Source: an uncultured Nitrososphaera sp.
GTDB taxonomy: Archaea > Thermoproteota > Nitrososphaeria > Nitrososphaerales > Nitrososphaeraceae
NCBI RefSeq assembly: GCF_946478925.1
Contig: NZ_CAMLDP010000017.1
Span: forward strand, 1 to 27,003
Direction of reading: 5' to 3'
DNA: 27,003 nucleotides
The position numbers and the translations under genes are program-made. Of this stretch, positions 7,193 through 13,799 are shown in pieces. Numbering within the stretch: position 1 is the first letter of the stretch; every line of letters starts with the position of its first letter. The notes under the pieces were generated by a model, which saw only the letters and a program-made list of their open reading frames with translations, made no database searches and was not told the DNA's origin.

Positions 7193-7806
7193 ATGAAATC
7201 CTCCAGCGAACCTTCTTTGCCCTCGTCAGTTTCGCCTCCTCCTCCGCCACCTATCTCCTTTGCCAGCTTTTTCAGGTCGGCTTCAAGGAGCGAAAGCATA
7301 CTCCTGTTGTATATCGCTGCCGCAGGATGTATCGTCAAAAAGTACTTTTGTCCAGCCTTTTCGATTATCTTGCCTCTGTTTGCGGTTATCGACCCGCCGC
7401 CTAGGATGGACGAGTACGCGGTCCGGCCCAATATGCAGATTATCCGGGGCCTTATCAGGGCTATTTGCCGCTCGAGGTACGGCGTGCACGCCTGCACCTC
7501 GTCGTCCTCTGGCACGCGGTTGTTCGGCGGCCTGCACTTTACCACGTTGGTGATAAAGACCTGAGAGCGCGAGATGCCGGCCTTGGCAAGCATCTCGTCA
7601 AGTATCTTGCCTGCCGCGCCCACAAACGGCCTGCCCTTCTCGTCCTCGCTCCTCCCCGGGGCCTCGCCTATGAACATCACCTTTGCTGCAAGCTGGCCCT
7701 CGCCGGGCACCGCGTTCTTTCTGGTCCTTGCCAGCTTGCATTTCGGGCAGCCTGCGACCTCGCCTGCTATCTTTTCAAGCGAGTCCACGAGAGGCAGCCT
7801 CGACAT
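7189..7806 (-). CDS. uracil-DNA glycosylase, type 4 (Fe-S)
   Basis: A 205-residue family-4 uracil-DNA glycosylase that excises uracil from DNA. The four [4Fe-4S] ligands are Cys20 and Cys23 (CPKC), Cys91 and Cys107. Motif GEAPGRSEDEKGRPFVG at 48-64 binds uracil, NVVKCRPPNNR at 87-97 is typical of the family, and His160 in TIHPAA is the second active-site motif. The C-terminal 25 residues are glycine/glutamate-rich and probably disordered. A TATA-like box at 7831-7839 is about 29 nt upstream of the ATG, supporting the start. It is the first gene of the repair operon with the alkyl-purine glycosylase. Confidence 0.95.
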   Translation of the reverse strand: MSRLPLVDSLEKIAGEVAGCPKCKLARTRKNAVPGEGQLAAKVMFIGEAPGRSEDEKGRPFVGAAGKILDEMLAKAGISRSQVFITNVVKCRPPNNRVPEDDEVQACTPYLERQIALIRPRIICILGRTAYSSILGGGSITANRGKIIEKAGQKYFLTIHPAAAIYNRSMLSLLEADLKKLAKEIGGGGGGETDEGKEGSLEDFM

Positions 7807-7830
7807 ATATGTACCTGCACGAGCCGGGAG

Positions 7831-7839
7831 CTTTTATTA
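7831..7839 (-). promoter_or_regulatory. TATA-like box of the DNA-glycosylase operon
   Basis: The minus strand reads taataaaag, centred about 29 nt before ATG 7806. It overlaps the stop codon of the upstream minus-strand gene, suggesting that the repair genes have their own promoter. Confidence 0.45.
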
Positions 7840-8097
7840 GTTATCGCGCCTTTTTTTCCTGTATCCAACCACAAGCACTATGGCGCCAGCGACAACTGCA
7901 AAGAGCGAGTAGACGTACGAGTTTGTGACGATGAAGCAGTTGCGCTCCAGTTCGTCAAGGGCCGCTGGCGGGTATGTCGAGCGGTCTATTGATGCAAGCT
8001 GCGAAAGGCACGCATAGCCCTGAAGGTTCAAAAAGAGTGCCAGACTGCCTCCAACTGCGACAAGCGCGACGCCTGTCATCAAGTACTTGGTCTGCAA
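7837..8097 (-). CDS. small membrane protein with two transmembrane helices
   Basis: An 86-residue protein with hydrophobic segments at about 6-27 and 60-79, and a short outer loop between them carrying two cysteines (near 30 and 53) that could pair. The C-terminus KKRRDN is positively charged and so probably cytoplasmic. The start is TTG 8097, four bases after the stop of the SirB1-like gene; an internal ATG at 8079 would cut into the first helix. Co-transcription with the SirB1-like/TPR gene is likely from the spacing. Function unknown. Confidence 0.65.
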   Translation of the reverse strand: MQTKYLMTGVALVAVGGSLALFLNLQGYACLSQLASIDRSTYPPAALDELERNCFIVTNSYVYSLFAVVAGAIVLVVGYRKKRRDN

Positions 8098-8101
8098 TAA
8101 T

Positions 8102-8992
8102 TCAACTCTCTTCTTCTTTCTTCCCGTACGTGCCTGCCCTTATCTGCCTGATGACGTCCAGCACGTCGTCAGCGTCCTCTGCCTCGGGGTCGATTTCGAG
8201 GTACGCGTTGAGCGCGTCAAGCGCCTCTTCCGTCTTACCCTTCTTCAGGAGCACGACTCCCCTGTCGCGTACCGCGTCAGGATTGTATTGATCAATAGCG
8301 AGCACCATCTCGTTTGCGACCTCGTAGCGCTCCATGTCCTGCGCTTCATAATAACTGCTCTTTAGGTTGTTGAGCATCCTTGTCATCACCTGCGCACTCG
8401 TGGCCTTTTCCACGAACGCGTGCGTCATGGCGATGTTCTGGTGCGGGTACGAGCGCTCAAGGAGCGCCTTTAGCGCATAGTCGTCCATTATTCTGCCTCC
8501 GTTGAATGGGTCGACGATTATCTCGCCGTTGTCGCCCTCCATTACGTGCTTTAGCAAAAAGTGCGCCGGAAAGGTCACGGGGAGCATGGGAAACCCAGCA
8601 TCCTGCGCGATTCGCATGTAAATTATTGAAAGCGTTATCGGGATTCCGGCCTTGCGCTCCAGCACTACGTTCAGGTAGCTGTTGAGCGGGTTGTAATAAT
8701 CGTCCGTGTTTGGCCTGAATTTCTGGTCGCTAAACAAATATTCGTTTATCTGCTCGATTGTCAGAGTCGGCCTGGTTATGCCCTTGCTTTTCAGCGCGTG
8801 CGCAACCTTGGCGCCCATCTCGTCGATGCTAGCTAAATTCGCCTTCACGTCCAGGTCCGGGTACGCAAGTATCCTCGCAAGGTTGAGCGCGTGCTCGGCA
8901 AGCTTGGTATGGTCGTCTGCCGACACCACGTGCCTGACCACGCAGTCCTGCCAGTCACGTACTGCAGAGTCGATGTCTAGGCCGCCGGCCAT
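8102..8992 (-). CDS. SirB1-like transglutaminase-fold protein with C-terminal TPR region
   Basis: A protein of about 296 residues. The middle part matches the SirB1/transglutaminase-like family: RKAGIPITLSIIYMRIAQ, then TFPAHFLLKH, then IIVDPFNGG. The His and Asp of the old catalytic triad are present, while the usual Cys position is a Ser (ITLS), so the fold is likely non-catalytic, as in other SirB1 proteins. The last 80 residues look like tetratricopeptide-type helices (AVRDRGVVLLKKGKTEEALD), suggesting a protein-binding role. The frame opens at ATG 9016, but the TATA-like box at 9014-9025 lies over that codon, and ATG 8992 sits 27 nt downstream of it. It is followed at 4 nt by a small membrane protein. 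Confidence 0.88.
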   Translation of the reverse strand: MAGGLDIDSAVRDWQDCVVRHVVSADDHTKLAEHALNLARILAYPDLDVKANLASIDEMGAKVAHALKSKGITRPTLTIEQINEYLFSDQKFRPNTDDYYNPLNSYLNVVLERKAGIPITLSIIYMRIAQDAGFPMLPVTFPAHFLLKHVMEGDNGEIIVDPFNGGRIMDDYALKALLERSYPHQNIAMTHAFVEKATSAQVMTRMLNNLKSSYYEAQDMERYEVANEMVLAIDQYNPDAVRDRGVVLLKKGKTEEALDALNAYLEIDPEAEDADDVLDVIRQIRAGTYGKKEEES

Positions 8993-9013
8993 TTGCTCAT
9001 TACCCCTCTTGCG

Positions 9014-9025
9014 CATATATTTATG
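9014..9025 (-). promoter_or_regulatory. TATA-like box that selects ATG 8992
   Basis: The minus strand reads cataaatatatg, centred 27 nt before ATG 8992. The upstream ATG at 9016 lies inside this box and so cannot be within the transcript. Confidence 0.5.
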
Positions 9026-9124
9026 TTCAAAGGCGCAGTGGCCGCCGTGCGTGCGTGAGGATGATATAAAGAATCATGTCATAAAATTGAAAAACTACGA
9101 TAAATAGCGAATAAATTAGCTTTT

Positions 9125-9168
9125 AGATAATTGCTTGCATTTAAAGATAATTCAAAATACTTGCAAGC
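9125..9168. promoter_or_regulatory. repeat-rich candidate operator upstream of amt
   Basis: Two direct copies of AGATAATT (9125-9132 and 9145-9152) start exactly 20 nt apart. They interleave with an inverted pair GCTTGCA (9133-9139) and TGCAAGC (9162-9168). All lie upstream of the amt TATA box at 9190-9197 in an AT-rich 228-nt gap (8993-9220). The layout suits a regulator binding one face of the DNA. No other feature is seen in the gap. Confidence 0.45.
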
Positions 9169-9189
9169 GTTGGAAAATTCAACTAAATG

Positions 9190-9197
9190 CTTTTATT
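9190..9197 (+). promoter_or_regulatory. TATA-like box of amt
   Basis: cttttatt is centred about 27 nt before ATG 9221. This supports a leaderless transcript and the 9221 start rather than the TTG at 9131. Confidence 0.5.
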
Positions 9198-9220
9198 CAA
9201 ACCTTCTCGCTCTGACCTCC

Positions 9221-10723
9221 ATGAATGCAGACAGTAAAGCAAAGACTTTACTTCGTTCCAAGGTCACTTTGTTGGGTCTAGTTGCTGTCGTTGCAGTACT
9301 AGTCGCCCCGACGGTGGCAGGTACTGCGCTGGCCTACAAAGAAAATGACCCTGCCGTGCCATTTCACTGCTGGCAGACAAACGAGGACAAGACTTTAAAA
9401 AAGACAGCCGACGGAGATCTGATTCCATGTGAGATTAATACGGGCGACAACGCGTGGATGCTGACATCCTCTGCGCTCGTGCTCATGATGACACCCGCAG
9501 GATTGGCAATATTCTACGCAGGGCTTGCAAGGCAAAAGAACGCGGTGAACACGCTGCACATGGTGTTCATAACGACCGGCGTAATCGCGATACAGTACGT
9601 GCTGTTTGGATACAGCCTTGCATTTGGCCCGGACGCAGGCGGCTATGGCTTTATCGGCACGCTTGACTGGGCTGGATTGCAAAACGTTCTCCACGATGTC
9701 CCGTCAAACGCATACGGGGGAATAACCGGAACCACGATCCCGCACCAGACATACATGATATTCCAGATGATGTTCGCCATCATCACTCCTGCGCTTATCG
9801 TGGCGGCAGTCGCAGAACGCATGAAGTTTAGCGCCTTTATCATATTCATCGTGATATGGGCTACCTTTGTGTACGACTTTGCAGCCCACTGGACATGGCA
9901 GCTTGCGCCTGACAACTATGGCAGAAACCCTGGATATACTGCTGGTTGGGGTGGGGCGTTTGGCTCGCTAGACTTTGCAGGCGGAACTGTCATCCACATC
10001 ACATCTGGTTGGTCCGGGCTTGTCATAGCGTTAATGCTGGGCCGCAGGCTAGGCTACGGCAAGATTCCGATGGAGCCGCACAACATCTCCCTCGTAGTGC
10101 TCGGTGCAGCTTTGCTCTGGACTGGCTGGTTTGGCTTTAACGCCGGCTCGGCAGCGGCAGCTGCAACGAACGCAACAAGCGCGTTTGTCGCAACCCAGAT
10201 TGCAACAGGCATGGCAGCAGTCACGTGGTCGCTCATATCGTGGGGCCACACAGGAAGGCCGTCTACAATCGGCGCAGCCTCTGGCGCAGTGGCAGGCTTG
10301 GTGGCAATCACGCCGGCATCCGGCTTTGTGTCGCCCATGTCTGCGATAATCGTAGGCATACTGGCGTCCATAGTCTGCTATGCGGCAGTCGCGTTCAAGA
10401 ACAAGCGCAAGTGGGACGATGCGCTCGACACCTGGGGCGTACACGGTGTCGGCGGCCTTGCTGGCGCGCTCCTGACGGGCATCTTTGCAGAAAAGAGATT
10501 CACACCATGGGGACACGATGGCCTTGCGTTTGGCAACCCAGCGGCGCTGTACCAGAACGCGGTCGGGGCGTTTGCAGCCCTTGCGTGGGCGATGGGCATC
10601 ACCGCTGTCATTATCAAGATAATGGACGCAGTATGGCCTGGCGGCATCCGCGTGACTCCAAAGGAAGAGGAAGTCGGACTCGACCTTGCGCAGCACGGCG
10701 AGAGGGCGTACGTGACAGAGTAA
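9221..10723 (+). CDS. amt: ammonium transporter, Amt/Rh family
   Basis: A 500-residue integral membrane protein importing ammonium, the energy and nitrogen source of ammonia oxidisers. An N-terminal hydrophobic segment (about 16-38) ending in GTALA looks like a signal peptide and precedes an external loop with Cys residues. About eleven membrane helices follow. The pore signatures are LDFAGGTVIHITSG, with the first pore histidine, and WGVHGVGGLAGAL, with the second; FYAGLARQKNAVNT is also typical. The open frame extends 30 codons upstream to TTG 9131, but the TATA box at 9190-9197 and the repeats at 9125-9168 place the start at 9221. The gene is monocistronic, ending at a hairpin-T terminator. 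No GlnK gene is adjacent. Confidence 0.96.
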   Translation: MNADSKAKTLLRSKVTLLGLVAVVAVLVAPTVAGTALAYKENDPAVPFHCWQTNEDKTLKKTADGDLIPCEINTGDNAWMLTSSALVLMMTPAGLAIFYAGLARQKNAVNTLHMVFITTGVIAIQYVLFGYSLAFGPDAGGYGFIGTLDWAGLQNVLHDVPSNAYGGITGTTIPHQTYMIFQMMFAIITPALIVAAVAERMKFSAFIIFIVIWATFVYDFAAHWTWQLAPDNYGRNPGYTAGWGGAFGSLDFAGGTVIHITSGWSGLVIALMLGRRLGYGKIPMEPHNISLVVLGAALLWTGWFGFNAGSAAAAATNATSAFVATQIATGMAAVTWSLISWGHTGRPSTIGAASGAVAGLVAITPASGFVSPMSAIIVGILASIVCYAAVAFKNKRKWDDALDTWGVHGVGGLAGALLTGIFAEKRFTPWGHDGLAFGNPAALYQNAVGAFAALAWAMGITAVIIKIMDAVWPGGIRVTPKEEEVGLDLAQHGERAYVTE

Positions 10724-10733
10724 GTGACGACTT

Positions 10734-10770
10734 GGAGGCTCTCTTTGCCTCCTACCTCTTTTTCCTTTTT
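10734..10770 (+). terminator. hairpin plus T-rich terminator after amt
   Basis: Perfect 6-bp arms GGAGGC (10734-10739) and GCCTCC (10747-10752) enclose a 7-nt loop. They are followed by a pyrimidine/T-rich run (10753-10770). It lies 11 nt after the amt stop. Confidence 0.7.
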
Positions 10771-10848
10771 CAACCAACAAAGTCGGTTAACATTCTTTAA
10801 CAAATCTTATATCCATGCGCGCCTCTCGCTTGCTTGGGATATACACAT

Positions 10849-11034
10849 ATGAGTTCTCGCGGCAACTTTACAAAGGGCCAGACGTGGGGGGCCTTGAAAA
10901 AGGCGTGGAGGGGGTACAAGATAGCCAAGGTGCAGGGAGACAGCAGCAAGATGAAAGAGTACGCGACCAAGATACGCACCCTACAGGGCGAACTTGGGGT
11001 AAAACAGGCGTCGTTTCCAGAGCTTGGTATATAG
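10849..11034 (+). CDS. small basic hypothetical protein
   Basis: A 61-residue protein from ATG 10849; an in-frame TTG at 10834 would add five residues. A TATA-like cttatat at 10806-10812 is 25-40 nt upstream, depending on the start. The sequence is rich in Lys, Gly, Trp and Tyr (KGQTWGALKKAWRGYKIAK), followed by a charged helix (KMKEYATKIRTLQGELG). It has no cysteine or membrane segment. The amphipathic basic character suggests nucleic-acid or protein contact, but I do not recognise a family. It stands alone between the amt terminator and the convergent antiporter gene, whose stop lies 4 nt away. Confidence 0.75.
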   Translation: MSSRGNFTKGQTWGALKKAWRGYKIAKVQGDSSKMKEYATKIRTLQGELGVKQASFPELGI

Positions 11035-11037
11035 TAG

Positions 11038-12204
11038 CTATTCGTAGACTGCGACTGCCCTTGTGCCCAGCTTTACCAGCATGGGCCCGATAAATGTGGT
11101 CAGCGCGACTACCATGCCCACTATGGGGAACAGGAACGGGCTCACCACTCCAAGGTCCTGTCCTGTCTTTAACACGATGAATGAAAACTCGCCCAGCTGC
11201 GCCATGCTCAGGCCGATACCGATTGCAAACGTCTTTTCAAAGCCAAACACCCTGACGCCGGCATAGACCGCGCCCATCTTGCCAAGCACGGTGACTGCGG
11301 TAATCACGGCGACGGGCACCCAGTAAAGCGAGATGGTTGACAGATCCATGAGCGCGCCGATGGTCACAAAGAATATCGCGGTGAATATCTCTCTGGTGGG
11401 TGTGATGAGGTTTGACACCTGCTCCGAGAACCTCGTGCCGGCGATGATGACTCCTGCGAGAAACGCGCCCGTCGCGGCTGAAAATCCCAGCTCGTTGGAA
11501 AGAAACGCAAGCCCAAAGGCGGTGCCAAGGGCAAACATGACTGTTATCTCGTAGCGCTCCAGTTTTGCAATGAGCGCAAATATCCTGGGCATGAGGATGA
11601 CTCCTGCGGCAATCGTCCCTCCGATAAAGAGCCCTATCTTGCCGATTGTCTCAAGAATCTGCACAAAGTCAAACGAGCCGCTTACCACGCCGGCGTGCAT
11701 GGCGCTTATCATGACGACTGCCACCAGATCCTCTATGACAAGGACGCCTATCATGAGTATGGAAGAAGTCGCTTCCATCTTGCCCATGTCCTCCAGCACC
11801 TTGACTATTATCGCAGTCGAGCTGATGGAAAGGGCGGCTGCTAGGAACATGGCGTCGTAGAACGACCACCCAAGGCCGGCGCCCACCGCAAAGCCTATCC
11901 CGAGCATGACAAGCACTTCTATAACCGCGATGCCGGTCCCGAGCTTGCCTATTGCGCGCAGCTGCCTGAGGGGAAACGAGAGGCCGACGCCAAAGAGCAG
12001 GAGCACGATTGCAATGTCGGTAAAGCTGTTGAGCATGGCAGTGTCGTGAATGAGCTTGAACGGCCCAAAGGGGCCGATGAGTATGCCGGCGACGAGAAAG
12101 CCCAGGATCATCGGCTGCTTGAAGATGTACGCCAGCGCGCCAATGCCTGCGCATATCAGAAGCAAGTACCCGAGGTCCCCTACGAGCTCTATGCCCACCG
12201 CCAA
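11038..12204 (-). CDS. CPA2-family cation:proton antiporter
   Basis: A 388-residue polytopic membrane protein of the monovalent cation:proton antiporter-2 family (KefB/NapA/GerN type), exchanging Na+ or K+ for H+. There are about 12 hydrophobic segments. Family stretches include IFKQPMILGFLVAGILIGP, ALSISSTAIIVKVLEDMGK and VLVIEDLVAVVMI, where Asp is in the usual ion-binding position. SAATGAFLAGVIIAGT is near the middle. The cytoplasmic RCK/TrkA-N domain found in many relatives is missing, so it is a membrane-domain-only form. The start is TTG 12204 or GTG 12198. A TATA-like box at 12235-12242 is 34-40 nt upstream. It is divergent from the 58-aa gene at 12339. The transported ion is not decidable here. 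Confidence 0.9.
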   Translation of the reverse strand: MAVGIELVGDLGYLLLICAGIGALAYIFKQPMILGFLVAGILIGPFGPFKLIHDTAMLNSFTDIAIVLLLFGVGLSFPLRQLRAIGKLGTGIAVIEVLVMLGIGFAVGAGLGWSFYDAMFLAAALSISSTAIIVKVLEDMGKMEATSSILMIGVLVIEDLVAVVMISAMHAGVVSGSFDFVQILETIGKIGLFIGGTIAAGVILMPRIFALIAKLERYEITVMFALGTAFGLAFLSNELGFSAATGAFLAGVIIAGTRFSEQVSNLITPTREIFTAIFFVTIGALMDLSTISLYWVPVAVITAVTVLGKMGAVYAGVRVFGFEKTFAIGIGLSMAQLGEFSFIVLKTGQDLGVVSPFLFPIVGMVVALTTFIGPMLVKLGTRAVAVYE

Positions 12205-12234
12205 CGCTTTTCTACCAAGAACAATCCTGGAATT

Positions 12235-12242
12235 GCTTTATG
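12235..12242 (-). promoter_or_regulatory. TATA-like box of the antiporter gene
   Basis: The minus strand reads cataaagc, 34 nt (centre) before TTG 12204. It lies in a 134-nt divergent region. Confidence 0.4.
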
Positions 12243-12306
12243 GCGGCAAGTCAACAATACTTTTCAAACAGCGACCATTTTGTTGATGCACGAATTGTGC
12301 ACTAGA

Positions 12307-12314
12307 ATTAAATA
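12307..12314 (+). promoter_or_regulatory. TATA-like box of the 58-aa gene
   Basis: attaaata is centred 28 nt before TTG 12339. A GGGAG just before the start could also serve as a ribosome-binding site. Confidence 0.45.
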
Positions 12315-12338
12315 CTTGCGTCGCTCTGAGGGAGATGC

Positions 12339-12515
12339 TTGGAGCCAAAAGAAAAGGAAGCAGAGATAATCAGCGAGATTCTGCTCAAGGCAGCCAGCGA
12401 GCCCGAATTTCGGAACAGCCTCATACGCGACCCTGTGGCCGTTCTTGAAACATACAACGTCTCGCCGCAGGCCAAGATGGTCATAAAGAGGACCATCATC
12501 GACCTGACGCAATAG
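12339..12515 (+). CDS. 58-residue protein resembling NHLP/Nif11-type leader peptides
   Basis: A 58-codon gene with TTG start (12339-12341) and TAG stop (12513-12515). An ATG four bases earlier is in another frame that closes early. The acidic N-terminal helix (EPKEKEAEIISEILLKAA) is followed by SEPEFRNSLIRDPVAVLETY. This pattern matches the D/E-P-E-F-R-x-x-L-x-x-D-P-x-x-x-L consensus of nitrile-hydratase-like leader peptides of ribosomal natural products, and of related small alpha-helical domains. The last 15 residues (KMVIKRTIIDLTQ) lack Cys/Ser/Thr-rich core features. A TATA-like box fits the start. No maturation enzyme is nearby, so a precursor role is uncertain, and a stand-alone helical protein is as likely. 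Confidence 0.7.
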   Translation: MEPKEKEAEIISEILLKAASEPEFRNSLIRDPVAVLETYNVSPQAKMVIKRTIIDLTQ

Positions 12516-12524
12516 GGACAGCCA

Positions 12525-13394
12525 TTACCACTTTTTGCCCGCGTCCTGCCTCATGTGGTAGTAGAGGAACTGCTGCGCATAGCCGGCGTACCTGCCAAAG
12601 TAGCCCCGCGCGGCGCCTGACGCCTTTGCGTACTGCCGTCCCGTCAGTTTTTCGCTCATCTTCTTGCCTGCAAGCCAGCTGTAATGGCTTGCAAGGGCAC
12701 GCGCTATCCAGACGTCTATCGGAAAGGAGTCCAGCTTTTCAAGCGAGAACAGCAGTATGCAGTCTGCTATCTTGGGGCCAATGCCGTACACCTTTAAAAG
12801 CTCCTCTTTGGCCTCGTCATAGCCTGTTTTTTTCAGGTAATCAAGGTCGAGCGAGCCTTTTGCCATTGCTCCTGCAGCCGCTTTTATCGCCTTTGCCCTG
12901 TAGCCCAGGCCGCATGCGCGAAGTTCGCTTTCAGAAGCCCTGTCAAGTGCCTTCGCCGAGGGAAAAGTGTGGAATTCCCTGCCGTCGGCGACTATTTTCT
13001 GGCCGAATTTTTTTGAAAGTGTGCCGAGCATCCGCCTTATCATAGGTATGTTGGTGTTGCTTGCGCACACGAACGAGATGATGCACTGCGCGGGGTCCTG
13101 CCTCATGAGCCTGAGCCCGGGGTACGACGCAACTAGCCTCTGCATGAGCGGGTCCTTGGCAATCTCTGCAAATATCAAATCCATGTCGTCGTCGAGCCGG
13201 AACATGCTGCGCTCGATGTCTTTTTCTTCCGGGAACGATGAAAAGACGGGCGCGCCATCCTGGCTTGAAAACTTGACTACCTTGTCTGCGTGTATGCCGT
13301 ACCATGCCTGCCCTGCCTTTTCCCAGAGAAAAACCTGGCCGCTGTTGACGCTTGTCTCGGGGTCAAAACGGGCAAGGAGCGGCGGCTGTCTCAA
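12525..13394 (-). CDS. 8-oxoguanine DNA glycosylase/AP lyase, OGG1 type (HhH-GPD)
   Basis: About 289 residues from TTG 13394. The frame remains open to TTG 13484, but that extra 30-residue segment covers the promoter of the divergent gene. The enzyme removes 8-oxoguanine and cleaves the abasic site. The helix-hairpin-helix motif YGIGPKIADCILLF contains the catalytic Lys (residue 208), and the paired Asp (227) in SFPIDVWI is 19 residues later, the same spacing as Lys249/Asp268 of human OGG1. The N-terminal TBP-like domain (SGQVFLWEKAGQAWYGI) is present as in OGG1, so it is the OGG1 rather than the AGOG form. It is convergent with the 58-aa gene, 9 nt apart. Confidence 0.92.
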   Translation of the reverse strand: MRQPPLLARFDPETSVNSGQVFLWEKAGQAWYGIHADKVVKFSSQDGAPVFSSFPEEKDIERSMFRLDDDMDLIFAEIAKDPLMQRLVASYPGLRLMRQDPAQCIISFVCASNTNIPMIRRMLGTLSKKFGQKIVADGREFHTFPSAKALDRASESELRACGLGYRAKAIKAAAGAMAKGSLDLDYLKKTGYDEAKEELLKVYGIGPKIADCILLFSLEKLDSFPIDVWIARALASHYSWLAGKKMSEKLTGRQYAKASGAARGYFGRYAGYAQQFLYYHMRQDAGKKW

Positions 13395-13450
13395 TCTGTG
13401 CTGCTTCTTGGGGCATGGCTTATTGAACTTTTTTTCTGTGCCGCTAAACG

Positions 13451-13460
13451 TTAAATAAAT
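13451..13460 (+). promoter_or_regulatory. TATA-like box of the AbrB/phasin-like gene
   Basis: ttaaataaat is centred about 29 nt before ATG 13485. It fits a leaderless start and argues against the upstream extension of the divergent glycosylase gene. Confidence 0.5.
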
Positions 13461-13484
13461 GACCCGACCCCCACATGCCTGCAA

Positions 13485-13799
13485 ATGAGCAGTAGCAGTA
13501 GCAACGACAACCCGACCGATCCCGTCGAGGCTTTCAAGAAGGCGATGGAAAAGGGTGGCGAGGCCCAGAAGGACTTTGCCCGGCAGTTTTCCGCAATGCA
13601 GGCAGACGCGATGCAGAACTACCTTGCCATGCTGCGCGGCCTGAGCTTTTACAACGCCATGTTCAAGACAACGGTCCAGAGCGGCGGCAGGATCTCTATA
13701 CCCGAGGCCGAAAGGCAGGCGCTTGACATCGAAGACGGCGACCTGGTGCAGGTGATAGTGATCCCAATAGAGCGCCGCAGGAAAAAATCCGACGGTTAA
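13485..13799 (+). CDS. AbrB/SpoVT-domain protein with phasin-like helical N-terminus
   Basis: A 104-residue protein with two parts. Residues 1-14 are a Ser/Asn/Asp linker. Residues 15-62 are amphipathic helix (DPVEAFKKAMEKGGEAQKD, then QFSAMQADAMQNYLAML), resembling phasins or the PhaE subunit associated with polyhydroxyalkanoate granules. Residues about 65-98 are an AbrB/SpoVT-like swapped-hairpin fold (SGGRISIPEAERQALDI, then GDLVQVIVIPI), usually a dimeric DNA-binding domain. Haloarchaeal PhaP phasins have a related combination. The likely role is granule association with transcriptional self-control, inferred and untested. It ends one base before the convergent alpha/beta hydrolase stop. 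No phaC or phaE is in the window. Confidence 0.85.
   Translation: MSSSSSNDNPTDPVEAFKKAMEKGGEAQKDFARQFSAMQADAMQNYLAMLRGLSFYNAMFKTTVQSGGRISIPEAERQALDIEDGDLVQVIVIPIERRRKKSDG

Noticed and set aside
9131..9220. N-terminal extension of the ammonium transporter from TTG 9131
   Set aside because: It runs through the repeat cluster and the TATA-like box. ATG 9221 gives a normal leader and a leaderless start.
10049..10780. 243-codon minus-strand frame inside amt
   Set aside because: It is rich in Arg, Cys and His and is the mirror of a strongly conserved transporter, so it is a codon-bias shadow in GC-rich DNA.
13395..13484. N-terminal extension of the OGG1-type glycosylase to TTG 13484
   Set aside because: It covers the promoter of the divergent AbrB-type gene and reads as AT-rich non-conserved sequence. 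The family core begins after TTG 13394.
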